Origin: Dinoroseobacter sp965279125
GTDB taxonomy: Bacteria; Pseudomonadota; Alphaproteobacteria; Rhodobacterales; Rhodobacteraceae
Direction of reading: 5' to 3'
DNA length: 64,000 nt
Assembly: GCA_965279125.1 (NCBI GenBank)
Contig: CBDIHL010000045.1
Coordinates: 1-64,000 of the forward strand
The notes under the pieces were generated by a model. The model searched no databases. It was not told where the DNA came from and worked only from the letters and a program-made list of their open reading frames with translations. Shown here one piece after another: positions 9,429-18,422 of this stretch. How positions within the stretch are numbered: the stretch's first letter is position 1; each line of letters begins with the position of its first letter. Both the position numbers and the translations under genes were made by a program.

Positions 9429-10118
9429 ATGCTGAAACCCCACGGCCCGGAGATTTGGTTCAGCGACGGTCCTCCGATCGTTGCGGCTGCGGGGTTTCAC
9501 TATCCGACGCGGATGGTCGTAGTGCGCTTGAGGGACGGTGATCTGTGGGTGTGGTCGCCCGTCGCGCTGCGCGAGATGGTGCAGGATGATCTCTCCAAAC
9601 TTGGGCCGGTCGCACATCTGGTCGCCCCCAACACGCTGCATGACAGCTATCTAAGCGATTGGGCGCAGGCCTTTCCCGACGCTGCGATCCATGGCGCACC
9701 CGGTCTGGCCGAGGCGCGCGGTGATCTGGTGTTCGCCAGCACCCTTAGCGAAACGCCGCATCTGGGATGGGAGGGCGAGATCGCGCAGGTCGTGATCCGC
9801 ACCAAGCTCGCGACCGAGGTGGTGTTCTTTCACCGCAAGAGCGGCACGGTGATTTTCACCGATTTGCTGCAACAGATGCCGCGCGGCTGGTATCGGGGGT
9901 GGCGCGCTGTCGTTGCGCGGCTGGATCTGATGACCGCGCACGAACCGAGTGTGCCACGCAAGTTTCGCCTTGCCCTCATCGACAAAGCCCAGGCGCGGGC
10001 GGCGCTGCGTCAAGTTCTGGCCTGGCCGGTTCAAACGGTTGTCATGGCCCATGGCACGCCAGTGGAATATGACGCCAAAGCCTTCCTCGCCCGCGCGTTC
10101 AAATGGCTAAGGTTCTAG
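9429..10118 (+). CDS. DUF4336 domain-containing protein
   Basis: 229 residues, no signal peptide. It resembles the DUF4336 family, with a metallo-beta-lactamase-like feel: an N-terminal beta region (FHYPTRMVVVRLRDGDLWVWSPV), then HLVAPNTLHDSYLSDWAQAFPDA and FTDLLQQMP. No biochemical role is established that I can cite. It starts 3 bp after the adhC stop, so it is almost surely co-transcribed and may serve formaldehyde or thiol-ester metabolism; that link is inference from context. Family assignment is from recall, not a search. Confidence 0.75.
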   Translation: MLKPHGPEIWFSDGPPIVAAAGFHYPTRMVVVRLRDGDLWVWSPVALREMVQDDLSKLGPVAHLVAPNTLHDSYLSDWAQAFPDAAIHGAPGLAEARGDLVFASTLSETPHLGWEGEIAQVVIRTKLATEVVFFHRKSGTVIFTDLLQQMPRGWYRGWRAVVARLDLMTAHEPSVPRKFRLALIDKAQARAALRQVLAWPVQTVVMAHGTPVEYDAKAFLARAFKWLRF

Positions 10119-10121
10119 ACG

Positions 10122-10760
10122 CTAGCGCAGCTGCAAGTTCGACAATTGCGCGTTGATCCGTCCATCGGTGTCGTCACTATCGGCAGACAGGGCCATGCCA
10201 ACAAGCTCGGTCACGTCACCGCCAAACGCACGGGCATAGTCGGCGGCGAGGTTCACCTGCTCGTTAAAGCTGCCAGTGCTTGCAGGCCGCAGAGCGATGG
10301 TGCGCCCACGCTCGCCCAGATAAGGCGATCCGACCACGGACCCGCGCGGATGGTTGCCGCCCCACACATACATCAACACGCGCGCCTCCTCGATGTTCAG
10401 CAGCTTGCGGATGCCAGCGCTGCGGTTCGCGTCGGCGATCTCCTTGGGCATGAACACGAAGTACAGCGACAGATTGCGGTCATCACCGCCCCGCTGGTTC
10501 AACGCAGTGGGCACCACAGTTTCCGTTACCGACCAAGACCAACTGGCGCTGCGCGTCCCACCCTCGCTGGGCGGCATCTGTGTCCACAGCATCGAAACGG
10601 TGCCATCCGAGGTTACCCCAACGCTGCCCGATTCTTGTGTCCAGTCATTGCTGGAAAACATGGAAAAGCGTTGCTCCGTCCAGTCGGAAAACGGCACAGC
10701 AGAGGCCGCGCTGGCAAGTGCCAGAGTTGCGGAGCAGGCAAATGTGATCAAGGCGCGCAT
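10122..10760 (-). CDS. Exported DUF3047-like protein
   Basis: 212 residues with a signal peptide (MRALITFACSATLALASAASA). The mature part has SWSWSVTETVVPT, the segment RVLMYVWGGNHPRGS and a conserved-looking end (GMALSADSDDTDGRINAQLSNLQLR). YVW and SDSDDT blocks of this kind are typical of DUF3047, a periplasmic family with a lectin/jelly-roll-like architecture; function unknown. The ATG at 10760 is chosen because the signal peptide begins there; a longer frame to 11321 is antisense to the GNAT gene. It converges with the DUF4336 gene, leaving 3 bp between stops. Confidence 0.72.
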   Translation of the reverse strand: MRALITFACSATLALASAASAVPFSDWTEQRFSMFSSNDWTQESGSVGVTSDGTVSMLWTQMPPSEGGTRSASWSWSVTETVVPTALNQRGGDDRNLSLYFVFMPKEIADANRSAGIRKLLNIEEARVLMYVWGGNHPRGSVVGSPYLGERGRTIALRPASTGSFNEQVNLAADYARAFGGDVTELVGMALSADSDDTDGRINAQLSNLQLR

Positions 10761-10874
10761 ACAGGGGGCTTTCCATTCGTGAGACCTGTTTTGCACTGTC
10801 GCACAGATCCACGCGCGACGCAGATCACACCCTTGCGATTGCGGCGCGAGCAGATCTCTGCTTGGGTTGGTCGC

Positions 10875-11369
10875 ATGACCGATGCTATCTCGATCCGCCC
10901 TGCAACCGTGTCTGACGCCGATGCGATTTGGGATATCCTTCGGCCGATTTTCCGTGCGGGCGACACATATACGGTGGATCCCGATATCAGCCAAGACGAC
11001 GCGATCCGCTACTGGTGTGCGCCCACAAGTGCCGTCTATGTGGCCGAGAATGCGGGGGCGGCGCTGGGGACGTTCTACATCAAGCGCAATCAGGCGGGGG
11101 GCGGTGGGCATGTGTGCAATGCCGGGTTCGCCACCGCGCCCAAGGCGCGCGGGATGGGGGTTGCGCGGGCCATGCTGGACCACGCGCTGAGCGAGGCACC
11201 GCGTTTGGGCTTTGAGGCGATGCAGTTTAACTTCGTGGTCTCGACAAACACGCGCGCTATTGCCATCTGGGAAGGGGCGGGGTTCCAAACGGTGGGACGC
11301 CTGCCCGCCGCGTTCAATCACCCCCGGCAGGGCAAGACCGATGCGCTAATCCTGTGGAAAAACCTGTAG
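10875..11369 (+). CDS. GNAT family N-acetyltransferase
   Basis: 164 residues. It has the GNAT order: an N-terminal SIRPATVSDADAIWDIL helix, then the acetyl-CoA loop around APKARGMGVARAML (Q/RxxGxG/A type) near residues 90-105, and the C-terminal IAIWEGAGFQTVGRLP. The substrate is not evident. The ATG at 10875 fits the conserved N-terminus; there is no signal peptide. It stands alone on the plus strand, divergent from the DUF3047-like gene. Confidence 0.88.
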   Translation: MTDAISIRPATVSDADAIWDILRPIFRAGDTYTVDPDISQDDAIRYWCAPTSAVYVAENAGAALGTFYIKRNQAGGGGHVCNAGFATAPKARGMGVARAMLDHALSEAPRLGFEAMQFNFVVSTNTRAIAIWEGAGFQTVGRLPAAFNHPRQGKTDALILWKNL

Positions 11370-11422
11370 GTTCTGCCCGATCTGCGCTACGCTACGCCCA
11401 TTGGTTGTATCGGAGCATTTCA

Positions 11423-12139
11423 ATGACCCCCAAAGCGATTGCCCTCGGACTTGTCCTCTCCCTGCCCACGCCGTTTGCCTTGGCGCAAGACGCCACGCCC
11501 ACCTACGCGGATGGCCTGACCTTCTACGACTTGATGACCGCCGACGAACAAGCTGCCATTGCGGGCGATGCGGACTATGTGGCCGTCGTCAAGAACGCTT
11601 GGGTGCGGAACGTCACCGGGGTTGGCGAATGTCCCGACGGGTTTCGGCACGTTTCGGTCGAAGCGACGGAACTCATGTCGGACAAGTTTTGCCCGTTGCT
11701 GGCCCGGTGGGATATCGCACGATTGGCTGGCCTAGGGTCCATCAGTGGGCCCGGTTACAATTGCGGGATCTTTCAGGAAGACCCCCGGTCGCTGGGCAAT
11801 GCGCTGTGCATCACCGCCAGTTTTGTGCTGGACTTGCCCGAAGATCGCTCTGTGCTGTGGTCTGATGCCGCCAACACCTGTCCAACCGGGTTTGAAATGG
11901 CATCCGTGGCCGATTTGGCAACCGGAACGACGATGGGCGATGATGCCTGTACCGCCGATCAAGGCTCGGCCGTGGCCAGTCTTACTGATGGCGCCTTTCA
12001 GGTGGAGGTGGTGCTCGATGCCAACAATTCGACGTCGACCGATGTGACCTGCACCACCGTCTCAACAACCGAAACGGCGGCTTATGCGGCGCTCGCGGCG
12101 CGCACCGCCGCGATCTGCAAGCCCGTCGCCACCAATTAA
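11423..12139 (+). CDS. Secreted Cys-containing protein of unknown function
   Basis: 238 residues. A signal peptide (MTPKAIALGLVLSLPTPFALAQ) is followed by two similar halves: each has a 'CPxGF' segment (GECPDGFRHVSVEATEL and NTCPTGFEMASVADL) and a later Cys, which suggests an internal duplication with disulphides. I do not recognise the family. CGGAG lies 8 bases upstream of the ATG. Immediately after the stop is the GC hairpin at 12140. Confidence 0.78.
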   Translation: MTPKAIALGLVLSLPTPFALAQDATPTYADGLTFYDLMTADEQAAIAGDADYVAVVKNAWVRNVTGVGECPDGFRHVSVEATELMSDKFCPLLARWDIARLAGLGSISGPGYNCGIFQEDPRSLGNALCITASFVLDLPEDRSVLWSDAANTCPTGFEMASVADLATGTTMGDDACTADQGSAVASLTDGAFQVEVVLDANNSTSTDVTCTTVSTTETAAYAALAARTAAICKPVATN

Positions 12140-12156
12140 GGGGGGGTGCGCCCCCC
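12140..12156. terminator. Very GC-rich hairpin after the secreted-protein gene
   Basis: Seven G, TGCG, six C begin one base after the TAA stop and form a 6-bp all-GC stem with a tetraloop. There is no T-run, so intrinsic termination is doubtful; it may stall polymerase or protect the mRNA end, and it also sits just in front of the NYN gene with its TTG start. Confidence 0.4.
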
Positions 12157-12177
12157 TCCCACACACAGGAACGCCCC

Positions 12178-12888
12178 TTGGCCACCGATACCAAACTCCT
12201 CGCCGTCCTGATCGACGCCGACAATACCTCGCCGCAATGGGCCGAAGCCATCTTCGAGGAGATCGCGTCGCTGGGCGAGGCCTCTGTCCGGCGCATCTAC
12301 GGCGATTTTTCGTCGAATTATCTGAAGGGCTGGTCGGAGAAGCTCGCCTCCCTCGCGCTGGTGCCGCATCAGCAATTCGCCAATACCACCGGCAAGAACT
12401 CGTCCGATATCGCCCTCGTCATCGATGCGATGGACATCCTGCACACCGGGCGTTTTGACGGGTTCGTGCTGATCAGTTCCGACAGCGATTTCACCCGTCT
12501 GGCCAGCCGCATCCGCGAGCAGGGCGTCGATGTCTACGGCATCGGCCAGCAAAAGACCCCCGCCGCGTTCCGCAATGCCTGCAAGCGCTTCATCTATGTC
12601 GAGAACCTGATGGGCGATGCTGCCCCTACCGACAAGGCCGCTGCCAAGCCCGTCAAGCGCGCTCAGACCGAAGATGCGCGGTCCCTCGTGCTGCGGGCCT
12701 TCGATGCGCTGGGGGACGAGGAATGGGTGTCGCTCGGTCGGCTCGGCCAGCAGATCACGACTGCGAACCCCGATTTCGATCCGCGCAACTATGGCAAGAA
12801 GAAGCTCAGTGACCTGATCGAGGGGATGAAGATGATCGAGTTGCGTCAGGGCGAGAACAACCAGATGCAGGTGCGCAGGCTCGATTAA
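12178..12888 (+). CDS. NYN domain protein with C-terminal OST-HTH/LOTUS domain (LabA/DUF88 type)
   Basis: 236 residues. Residues about 8-145 form a NYN (PIN-like) nuclease domain: the acidic positions LIDADNTSP (near 12-14), SSDIALVIDAMD (near 80-89) and ISSDSDF (near 100-104) match a metal-binding active site. Residues about 165-236 (VLRAFDALGDEEWVSLGRLG, then YGKKKLSDLIE) match an OST-HTH/LOTUS RNA-binding fold. The combination implies RNA cleavage or surveillance, but the target is unknown. Start is TTG at 12178 after an ACAGGA site; its stop overlaps the convergent TetR gene by 4 bp. Confidence 0.85.
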   Translation: MATDTKLLAVLIDADNTSPQWAEAIFEEIASLGEASVRRIYGDFSSNYLKGWSEKLASLALVPHQQFANTTGKNSSDIALVIDAMDILHTGRFDGFVLISSDSDFTRLASRIREQGVDVYGIGQQKTPAAFRNACKRFIYVENLMGDAAPTDKAAAKPVKRAQTEDARSLVLRAFDALGDEEWVSLGRLGQQITTANPDFDPRNYGKKKLSDLIEGMKMIELRQGENNQMQVRRLD

Positions 12889-13523
12889 CGCCCGTAGCGC
12901 GCCATGAACATCGCCAGCGCGTTCTCGATAATCTGGGCCACTTCTGCATCCGTGGGTGGCCCGGACACACCGAACAAAAGCCGCGTATGCGCGTCCGTCC
13001 GGCACAGCTCGCAGAACTGATCGGCGGCCAACAAGGGGTCGGTGATCGACAGCGTGCCCTTCTCGGCGCAGCACGCCAGATACGTCGCCAACTCGCCTCG
13101 CGCGGTCATCGGGCCGGAGTTGTAGTAGAGCTTGCCCAGCTCGGGGAACCGCTCGCCTTCCGCGACGCACAGCCGGAAGATGCCGAGGCCCACGCGGGAA
13201 TTGATGAACGCGATGATCTTGGCGGCAGCAATCGGCAACACAACCTCAGGCGGCGCGTCCAGATCAACCTCGTCCTTGGCGGTCTCGGCAATAGCGGCGC
13301 ATTCCAGCTGCGCGACCTCTAGGAACAGCAGCCGCTTGTCGGGGAAGTAGCTGTAAAGCGTCGCCTTCGACACGCCCGCCTCGCGCGCGATGTCGTCGAC
13401 GCTGGCCCCGTCAAAGCCGTCACGCAAGAACACCGTGCGCGCGCCAGCAATGACGTCGCCATATTTGCGCCCGCGCTTCGGGGGGACGGGGGTGGCGTTG
13501 GTAATTTGGTCATGGGCGGTCAT
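12885..13523 (-). CDS. TetR/AcrR family transcriptional regulator
   Basis: 212 residues. The helix-turn-helix is clear at about residues 25-65 (ARTVFLRDGFDGASVDDIAR, then GVSKATLYSYFPDK), and the rest looks like an AefR-type C-terminal ligand domain (FCELCRTDAHTRLLFG). It is divergent from mbfA, with a 100-bp gap that holds the iron-control palindrome near the mbfA side. Whether it also regulates mbfA is not shown; more likely it controls itself or distant genes. Confidence 0.9.
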   Translation of the reverse strand: MTAHDQITNATPVPPKRGRKYGDVIAGARTVFLRDGFDGASVDDIAREAGVSKATLYSYFPDKRLLFLEVAQLECAAIAETAKDEVDLDAPPEVVLPIAAAKIIAFINSRVGLGIFRLCVAEGERFPELGKLYYNSGPMTARGELATYLACCAEKGTLSITDPLLAADQFCELCRTDAHTRLLFGVSGPPTDAEVAQIIENALAMFMARYGR

Positions 13524-13594
13524 CGCATCAGCCTAGCCCGGCGAGGGGCGACGCGACAAGGTTTGCTCTTGCACGACGCTGCGAGAGGATTAAC

Positions 13595-13609
13595 TTAGAA
13601 TAATTCTAA
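13595..13609. promoter_or_regulatory. Irr-type iron control element (ICE) before mbfA
   Basis: TTAGAATAATTCTAA is a perfect 7-1-7 palindrome ending 14 bp before the mbfA ATG. It fits the ICE motif bound by Irr in alphaproteobacteria (TTAGAA..TTCTAA), and mbfA is a known Irr target in that group. Position over the start region fits repression under low iron. The motif is seen directly; the regulator is inferred. Confidence 0.75.
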
Positions 13610-13623
13610 AAGATGAGGTTGCC

Positions 13624-14601
<978 letters not shown>

Positions 14602-14633
14602 CAGCGGGTTTATCCCCATGCTAGGCGACGCAC

Positions 14634-15563
14634 ATGCTCGCGATCTTCCTGCAAACCCTTCCTTTCTTCGGCATCATCGCGCTGGGCTACGGCGCGGGAC
14701 GCACGGGCTTTTTCACGCCTGAAGCGACAGCCTATCTGACGAAATTCGTGTTCTATTTCGCGCTGTCGGCGATGCTGTTTCGCTTTGCGGCCAACCTGAC
14801 CTTCGCTGATATCTGGTTGCCGGATGCGATGCTGGCCTATCTTTGGGCGACCGCCGTGGTCTACCTGATCGTCACCTGCGTCGCCCTGATCCGCAAAGTC
14901 AGCGTCGAGGAGGCCGCGGTCGAGGCGCAATGCGGTGTCATCGGCAATGTTGGCTTCCTCGGGATCCCTATGCTTGTGCTGCTGCTGGGCGAGGCGGCGG
15001 TTGTGCCGGTGATGGTCGTGCTCGCGGTGGATTTGTTGGTGTTCGGCAGCCTGATCGTGATCCTGATCACCGGGTCGCGCGACGGGCGGGTCAGCCTCGG
15101 GGTGCTCAGCACCGTTGGCAAGGGGCTGATGAAGAACCCGATGATTGTGTCGATCTTTCTGGGCCTCGTCTGGTCCGCGCTGCAATTGCCGATCCCCGAT
15201 CCGATGAACAGCTTTCTGGCAACTCTTGGGGCTGCCGCGACGCCCGGCGCGCTCTTTGCGATTGGTGCGTCGCTTGCGGGCAAATCGGCCGAGCGTATTC
15301 AGGTCGCCGCGTGGCTGTCGTTTTCCAAGCTGGTTCTGCACCCCATTGCTGTCGCCTTCGCGGTGATCTTCTTCATTCCGCTTGATCCGTATACAGCGGG
15401 CGTCATCATCGCAGCGGCAGCGCTTCCCACGGCGGGCAATGTCTATATCCTTGCGGCGCATTACGGGGTGGCCCCGGCACGGGTGTCGGCCACCATCCTT
15501 GTTTCCACGACGATCAGCGTGCTCACCGTGTCCGGGGTGATCGCGTGGGTCGGCACAGTTTAG
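14634..15563 (+). CDS. AEC family transporter (auxin efflux carrier type)
   Basis: 309 residues, about ten hydrophobic helices arranged as two five-helix halves, starting with LQTLPFFGIIALGYGAGRTG and with an Asn-Val rich midpoint (IGNVGFLGIPMLVLLLGEAA), which is typical of AEC/BART carriers. Known bacterial members move small carboxylates such as malate; the substrate here is unknown. It begins 32 bp after mbfA and ends 11 bp before fghA, so co-transcription in either direction is possible. Confidence 0.88.
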   Translation: MLAIFLQTLPFFGIIALGYGAGRTGFFTPEATAYLTKFVFYFALSAMLFRFAANLTFADIWLPDAMLAYLWATAVVYLIVTCVALIRKVSVEEAAVEAQCGVIGNVGFLGIPMLVLLLGEAAVVPVMVVLAVDLLVFGSLIVILITGSRDGRVSLGVLSTVGKGLMKNPMIVSIFLGLVWSALQLPIPDPMNSFLATLGAAATPGALFAIGASLAGKSAERIQVAAWLSFSKLVLHPIAVAFAVIFFIPLDPYTAGVIIAAAALPTAGNVYILAAHYGVAPARVSATILVSTTISVLTVSGVIAWVGTV

Positions 15564-15574
15564 GGGTCCATATT

Positions 15575-16405
15575 ATGCAAACCGTTTCCGAAAACCGCGC
15601 CTTTGGCGGCACGCAAGGGGTCTACACCCATAGCTCGGACGCTTGTGCCTGCGACATGACCTTCGGGCTGTTTTTGCCCGAGGCCGCGCAGGCCGGTCCG
15701 GTGCCGTTGCTGTGGTATCTGTCGGGCCTGACCTGCACCCATGAGAACGCGATGGTCAAAGCCGGCGCGCAGGCCTTTGCGGCGCGTCACGGAATAGCTG
15801 TGGTGTTTCCCGATACCTCGCCGCGTGGCAAGCATGTGGCCGATGATGCGGCCTATGATCTGGGCCAGGGCGCGGGCTTTTACGTGGACGCGACGCAAAA
15901 GCCGTGGTCGGCGAATTTCGGGATGTGGGACTATATCAGCGACGAGCTGCCCTCCCTGATCACCGAGAGCTTCGCGATTGATCCCGCGCGCCAAGCCATC
16001 ACCGGGCATTCCATGGGCGGGCATGGGGCGTTGACCCTCGCGATGGGTCTGCCGGGACGGTTCGCGTCGGTGTCTGCCTTCGCACCCATCGCCAACCCGA
16101 CCGCCAGCGATTGGGGGCGCAAACAGCTGACAGCCTATCTCGGCAAGGACGAGGCAAGCTGGGCCGACCACGACGCGACCTTGTTGATGCGCGCGCGCGG
16201 GTTTGACGGGCCGGTGCTGATCGACCAAGGCGGCGCTGACCAGTTCCTCGACCTGCTGATGCCCGAGGCGCTGTCGCATGCCATGGCCGCACGTCGTCAG
16301 GCTGGCATCTTCCGGATGCAGCCCGGCTACGATCATTCCTACTTTTTCGTGTCGACCTTCATGGGCGATCACATGGCCTTCCACGCACAGGCGCTGGGGG
16401 CGTGA
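15575..16405 (+). CDS. fghA: S-formylglutathione hydrolase
   Basis: Hydrolyses S-formylglutathione to formate and glutathione, the step after AdhC. 276 residues, full length. Esterase D-like alpha/beta hydrolase: YLSGLTCTHENAM, the nucleophile elbow GHSMGGHGA with Ser146, an Asp near LIDQGGADQFL, and the catalytic His in PGYDHSYFF. The ATG at 15575 lies in GGTCCATATT with a weak ribosome site. It leads the tightly packed run yaiI-EamA-HAD-OCD-hydrolase; the stop overlaps the next GTG. Confidence 0.94.
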   Translation: MQTVSENRAFGGTQGVYTHSSDACACDMTFGLFLPEAAQAGPVPLLWYLSGLTCTHENAMVKAGAQAFAARHGIAVVFPDTSPRGKHVADDAAYDLGQGAGFYVDATQKPWSANFGMWDYISDELPSLITESFAIDPARQAITGHSMGGHGALTLAMGLPGRFASVSAFAPIANPTASDWGRKQLTAYLGKDEASWADHDATLLMRARGFDGPVLIDQGGADQFLDLLMPEALSHAMAARRQAGIFRMQPGYDHSYFFVSTFMGDHMAFHAQALGA

Positions 16406-16854
16406 CGATCTATGTCGATGCCGATGCCTGTCCGGTAAAGGACGAGGTTAAGGCGGTCGCGCAGCGCCACGGTGTGGAGGTCAAGATGGTCGCCAATGGC
16501 GGTCTGCGCCCGGATCCCCATCCGCTGGTCGAGGTGGTGTTCGTGCCCGATGGTCCCGATCTGGCCGATATGTGGATCGCAGATCGGGCTGGGGCGGGCG
16601 ATGTTGTGATCACAGGCGATATCCCTCTGGCGGCCAAGGCGGTGGAGGCAGGGGCACAGGTGCTCAAGCATAATGGCGAGGCCCTGACCCAAGCCAATAT
16701 CGGCAACGTGCTGGCCACCCGCGATCTGATGAGCGATCTGCGCGCTGCCGATCCGTTCCGGCAAGGCGGGAGCAAGCCCTTTTCCAAGGCGGATCGGTCG
16801 CGGTTCCGCGAGGCGCTTGAGCGCGTGCTGCGCAGCGCAAACTCCGCCAGATGA
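16402..16854 (+). CDS. YaiI/YqxD family protein (DUF188)
   Basis: 150 residues. The family hallmark is intact: TIYVDADACPVKDEV at the N-terminus, then PDGPDLADMWIADRAGAGDVVITGDIPLAAK, which is like a PIN-fold nuclease with acidic residues, and the basic tail GGSKPFSKADRSRFREALERVL. The biological role of the family is not settled. GTG start overlaps the fghA stop; its own stop overlaps the next gene (ATGA). Confidence 0.92.
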   Translation: MTIYVDADACPVKDEVKAVAQRHGVEVKMVANGGLRPDPHPLVEVVFVPDGPDLADMWIADRAGAGDVVITGDIPLAAKAVEAGAQVLKHNGEALTQANIGNVLATRDLMSDLRAADPFRQGGSKPFSKADRSRFREALERVLRSANSAR

Positions 16855-17786
16855 GCCTTCCCGCATCGCCGCTATGGCTCGGGCCGCTTTGCGCGGTGGG
16901 CGCAGTGATGTGCTTTGCGGTCAATGATGTGGTGATGAAGGGGTTCAGTGACACCCATCCTCTGCATCAGGTGGTGCTGTTTCGCGCGCTTTTCGGGATT
17001 GCGATCGTCCTGTTGGTGATTGTCCCGCTCACCTCGGGGTACCGCAGCTTGCGCACCAAACGGCTGCCGATGCATCTGTTGCGTGGGGGCTGTGTGGTCT
17101 TCGCCAATACCACGTTCTTTCTGGGGCTGGCGGCGTTACCGTTGGCCGATACGGTGGCGATCTTCTTCGTTGCCCCGCTTGTGATCACGGTTTTCTCGGT
17201 CCTTTTTCTGGGTGAAACTGTCGGTCCGCGCCGTTGGACCGCGATTGGGATCGGTTTGCTCGGCGTCATCGTCATGATGCGTCCCGGCACCAGCGCGTTC
17301 CAGTGGGCAGCATTACTGCCCCTCGCGGCGGCCTTCGGTTATGCGGGGCTGCACATCATCGCGCGCAAGATCGGAGGGACGGAAAGTGCTGCGTCGATGT
17401 CGTTCTACCTGCAATTTGTGTTTCTGGTGATCTCACTCAGCATGGGGCTTCTGGTTGGGCATGGGCGCTTCGCAGACGGGCTCGATGATCCCAGCCTGAC
17501 GTTCCTGCTGCGCCCTTGGTTCTGGTCCGCGCCCATGGATTATGTGTTCTACGCCATGTTGGGGACGGCGACGGCGTTTGGGGGGTACATGATCTCGAAA
17601 GCCTACGCGATTTCCGAGGCCTCGCTGATCGCGCCGACGGAATACCTCGCCTTGCCGATCTCGGTGGTGGCGGGGATCATTATCTTTGGCGAATACCCGG
17701 ACGGCATTGCGGTTGTGGGGATTGCCTTGATCCTTGGCGCAGGGCTTTACATGGTTTGGCGCGAGCGGATCGCTATGCGCAAGTAA
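16851..17786 (+). CDS. EamA/DMT family transporter
   Basis: 311 residues with ten predicted membrane helices and two EamA halves; the second begins near GYAGLHIIARKIGGTES and ends with IIFGEYPDGIAVVGIALILGAG, the usual closing motif. DMT exporters move amino acids, nucleobases, drugs or carbonyl compounds; the substrate is unknown. Overlaps yaiI by 4 bp. A second EamA gene lies at 63103 and is distinct. Confidence 0.9.
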   Translation: MSLPASPLWLGPLCAVGAVMCFAVNDVVMKGFSDTHPLHQVVLFRALFGIAIVLLVIVPLTSGYRSLRTKRLPMHLLRGGCVVFANTTFFLGLAALPLADTVAIFFVAPLVITVFSVLFLGETVGPRRWTAIGIGLLGVIVMMRPGTSAFQWAALLPLAAAFGYAGLHIIARKIGGTESAASMSFYLQFVFLVISLSMGLLVGHGRFADGLDDPSLTFLLRPWFWSAPMDYVFYAMLGTATAFGGYMISKAYAISEASLIAPTEYLALPISVVAGIIIFGEYPDGIAVVGIALILGAGLYMVWRERIAMRK

Positions 17787-17798
17787 TGGAGCAGGTGA

Positions 17799-18422
17799 AT
17801 GGCAGTTCAGGCAGTGGTCTTCGACATCGGAAATGTGCTCATCGAATGGGTGCCCGAGCGGTACTATGATCGTGTCTACGGCGAAGATATGCGCAAGCGT
17901 ATGTTCGCGCAGGTCGATCTGCACGGGATGAACGACGTGGTGGATAAGGGCGGTAATTTCCGCGAGACGGTCTATGCCCGCGCCGAGGCGAACCCTGAAT
18001 TTCGCGACCTGATCTGCGACTGGCACGACCACTGGATCGAGCTGGCCGCGCCCGTGATCCCTGGGTCCGTGCGTTGCTTGCGGGCTTTGCGCGCCAAGGG
18101 TGTACCCGTGTTTGCACTGACGAATTTCGGGGTCGAGAGCTTTGATTATGCCAAGTCGATTTACCGCTTTCTGGAAGAATTCGACCGCGCCTACGTGTCC
18201 GGTCACATGAAGGTCATTAAGCCCGAGGCCCAGATCTATGCTATGTTGGAAGCTGATTGTGGGGTGTCGCCAGAGGGGCTGCTATTTGCCGATGACAAGG
18301 CCGACAACATCGCGATGGCCGCGTCGCGTGGTTGGCAGACCCATCACTTCACCGGGCCGCAAGGCTGGGCGGATCGTCTGGTCGCCGAGGGCCTCTTGAC
18401 GCGGGAGGAGACGTTGCCATGA
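17799..18422 (+). CDS. HAD family hydrolase (HAD-IA type)
   Basis: 207 residues. Motif I is VFDIGNVLIEW near the N-terminus (Asp nucleophile, Gly in place of the second Asp), motif II is ALTNFG (about 104-109), motif III Lys lies in MKVIKPEAQIY, and motif IV is FADDKADNI. This is a phosphatase or dehalogenase-like architecture; substrate unknown. Twelve bases after EamA with a GGAGCAGG site; stop overlaps the OCD gene, so it is in the same transcript. Confidence 0.88.
   Translation: MAVQAVVFDIGNVLIEWVPERYYDRVYGEDMRKRMFAQVDLHGMNDVVDKGGNFRETVYARAEANPEFRDLICDWHDHWIELAAPVIPGSVRCLRALRAKGVPVFALTNFGVESFDYAKSIYRFLEEFDRAYVSGHMKVIKPEAQIYAMLEADCGVSPEGLLFADDKADNIAMAASRGWQTHHFTGPQGWADRLVAEGLLTREETLP

Noticed and set aside
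10122..11321. 399-residue minus-strand gene
   Set aside because: Only the last 212 residues, beginning at a signal peptide (10760), are protein-like; the front part is antisense to the GNAT gene.
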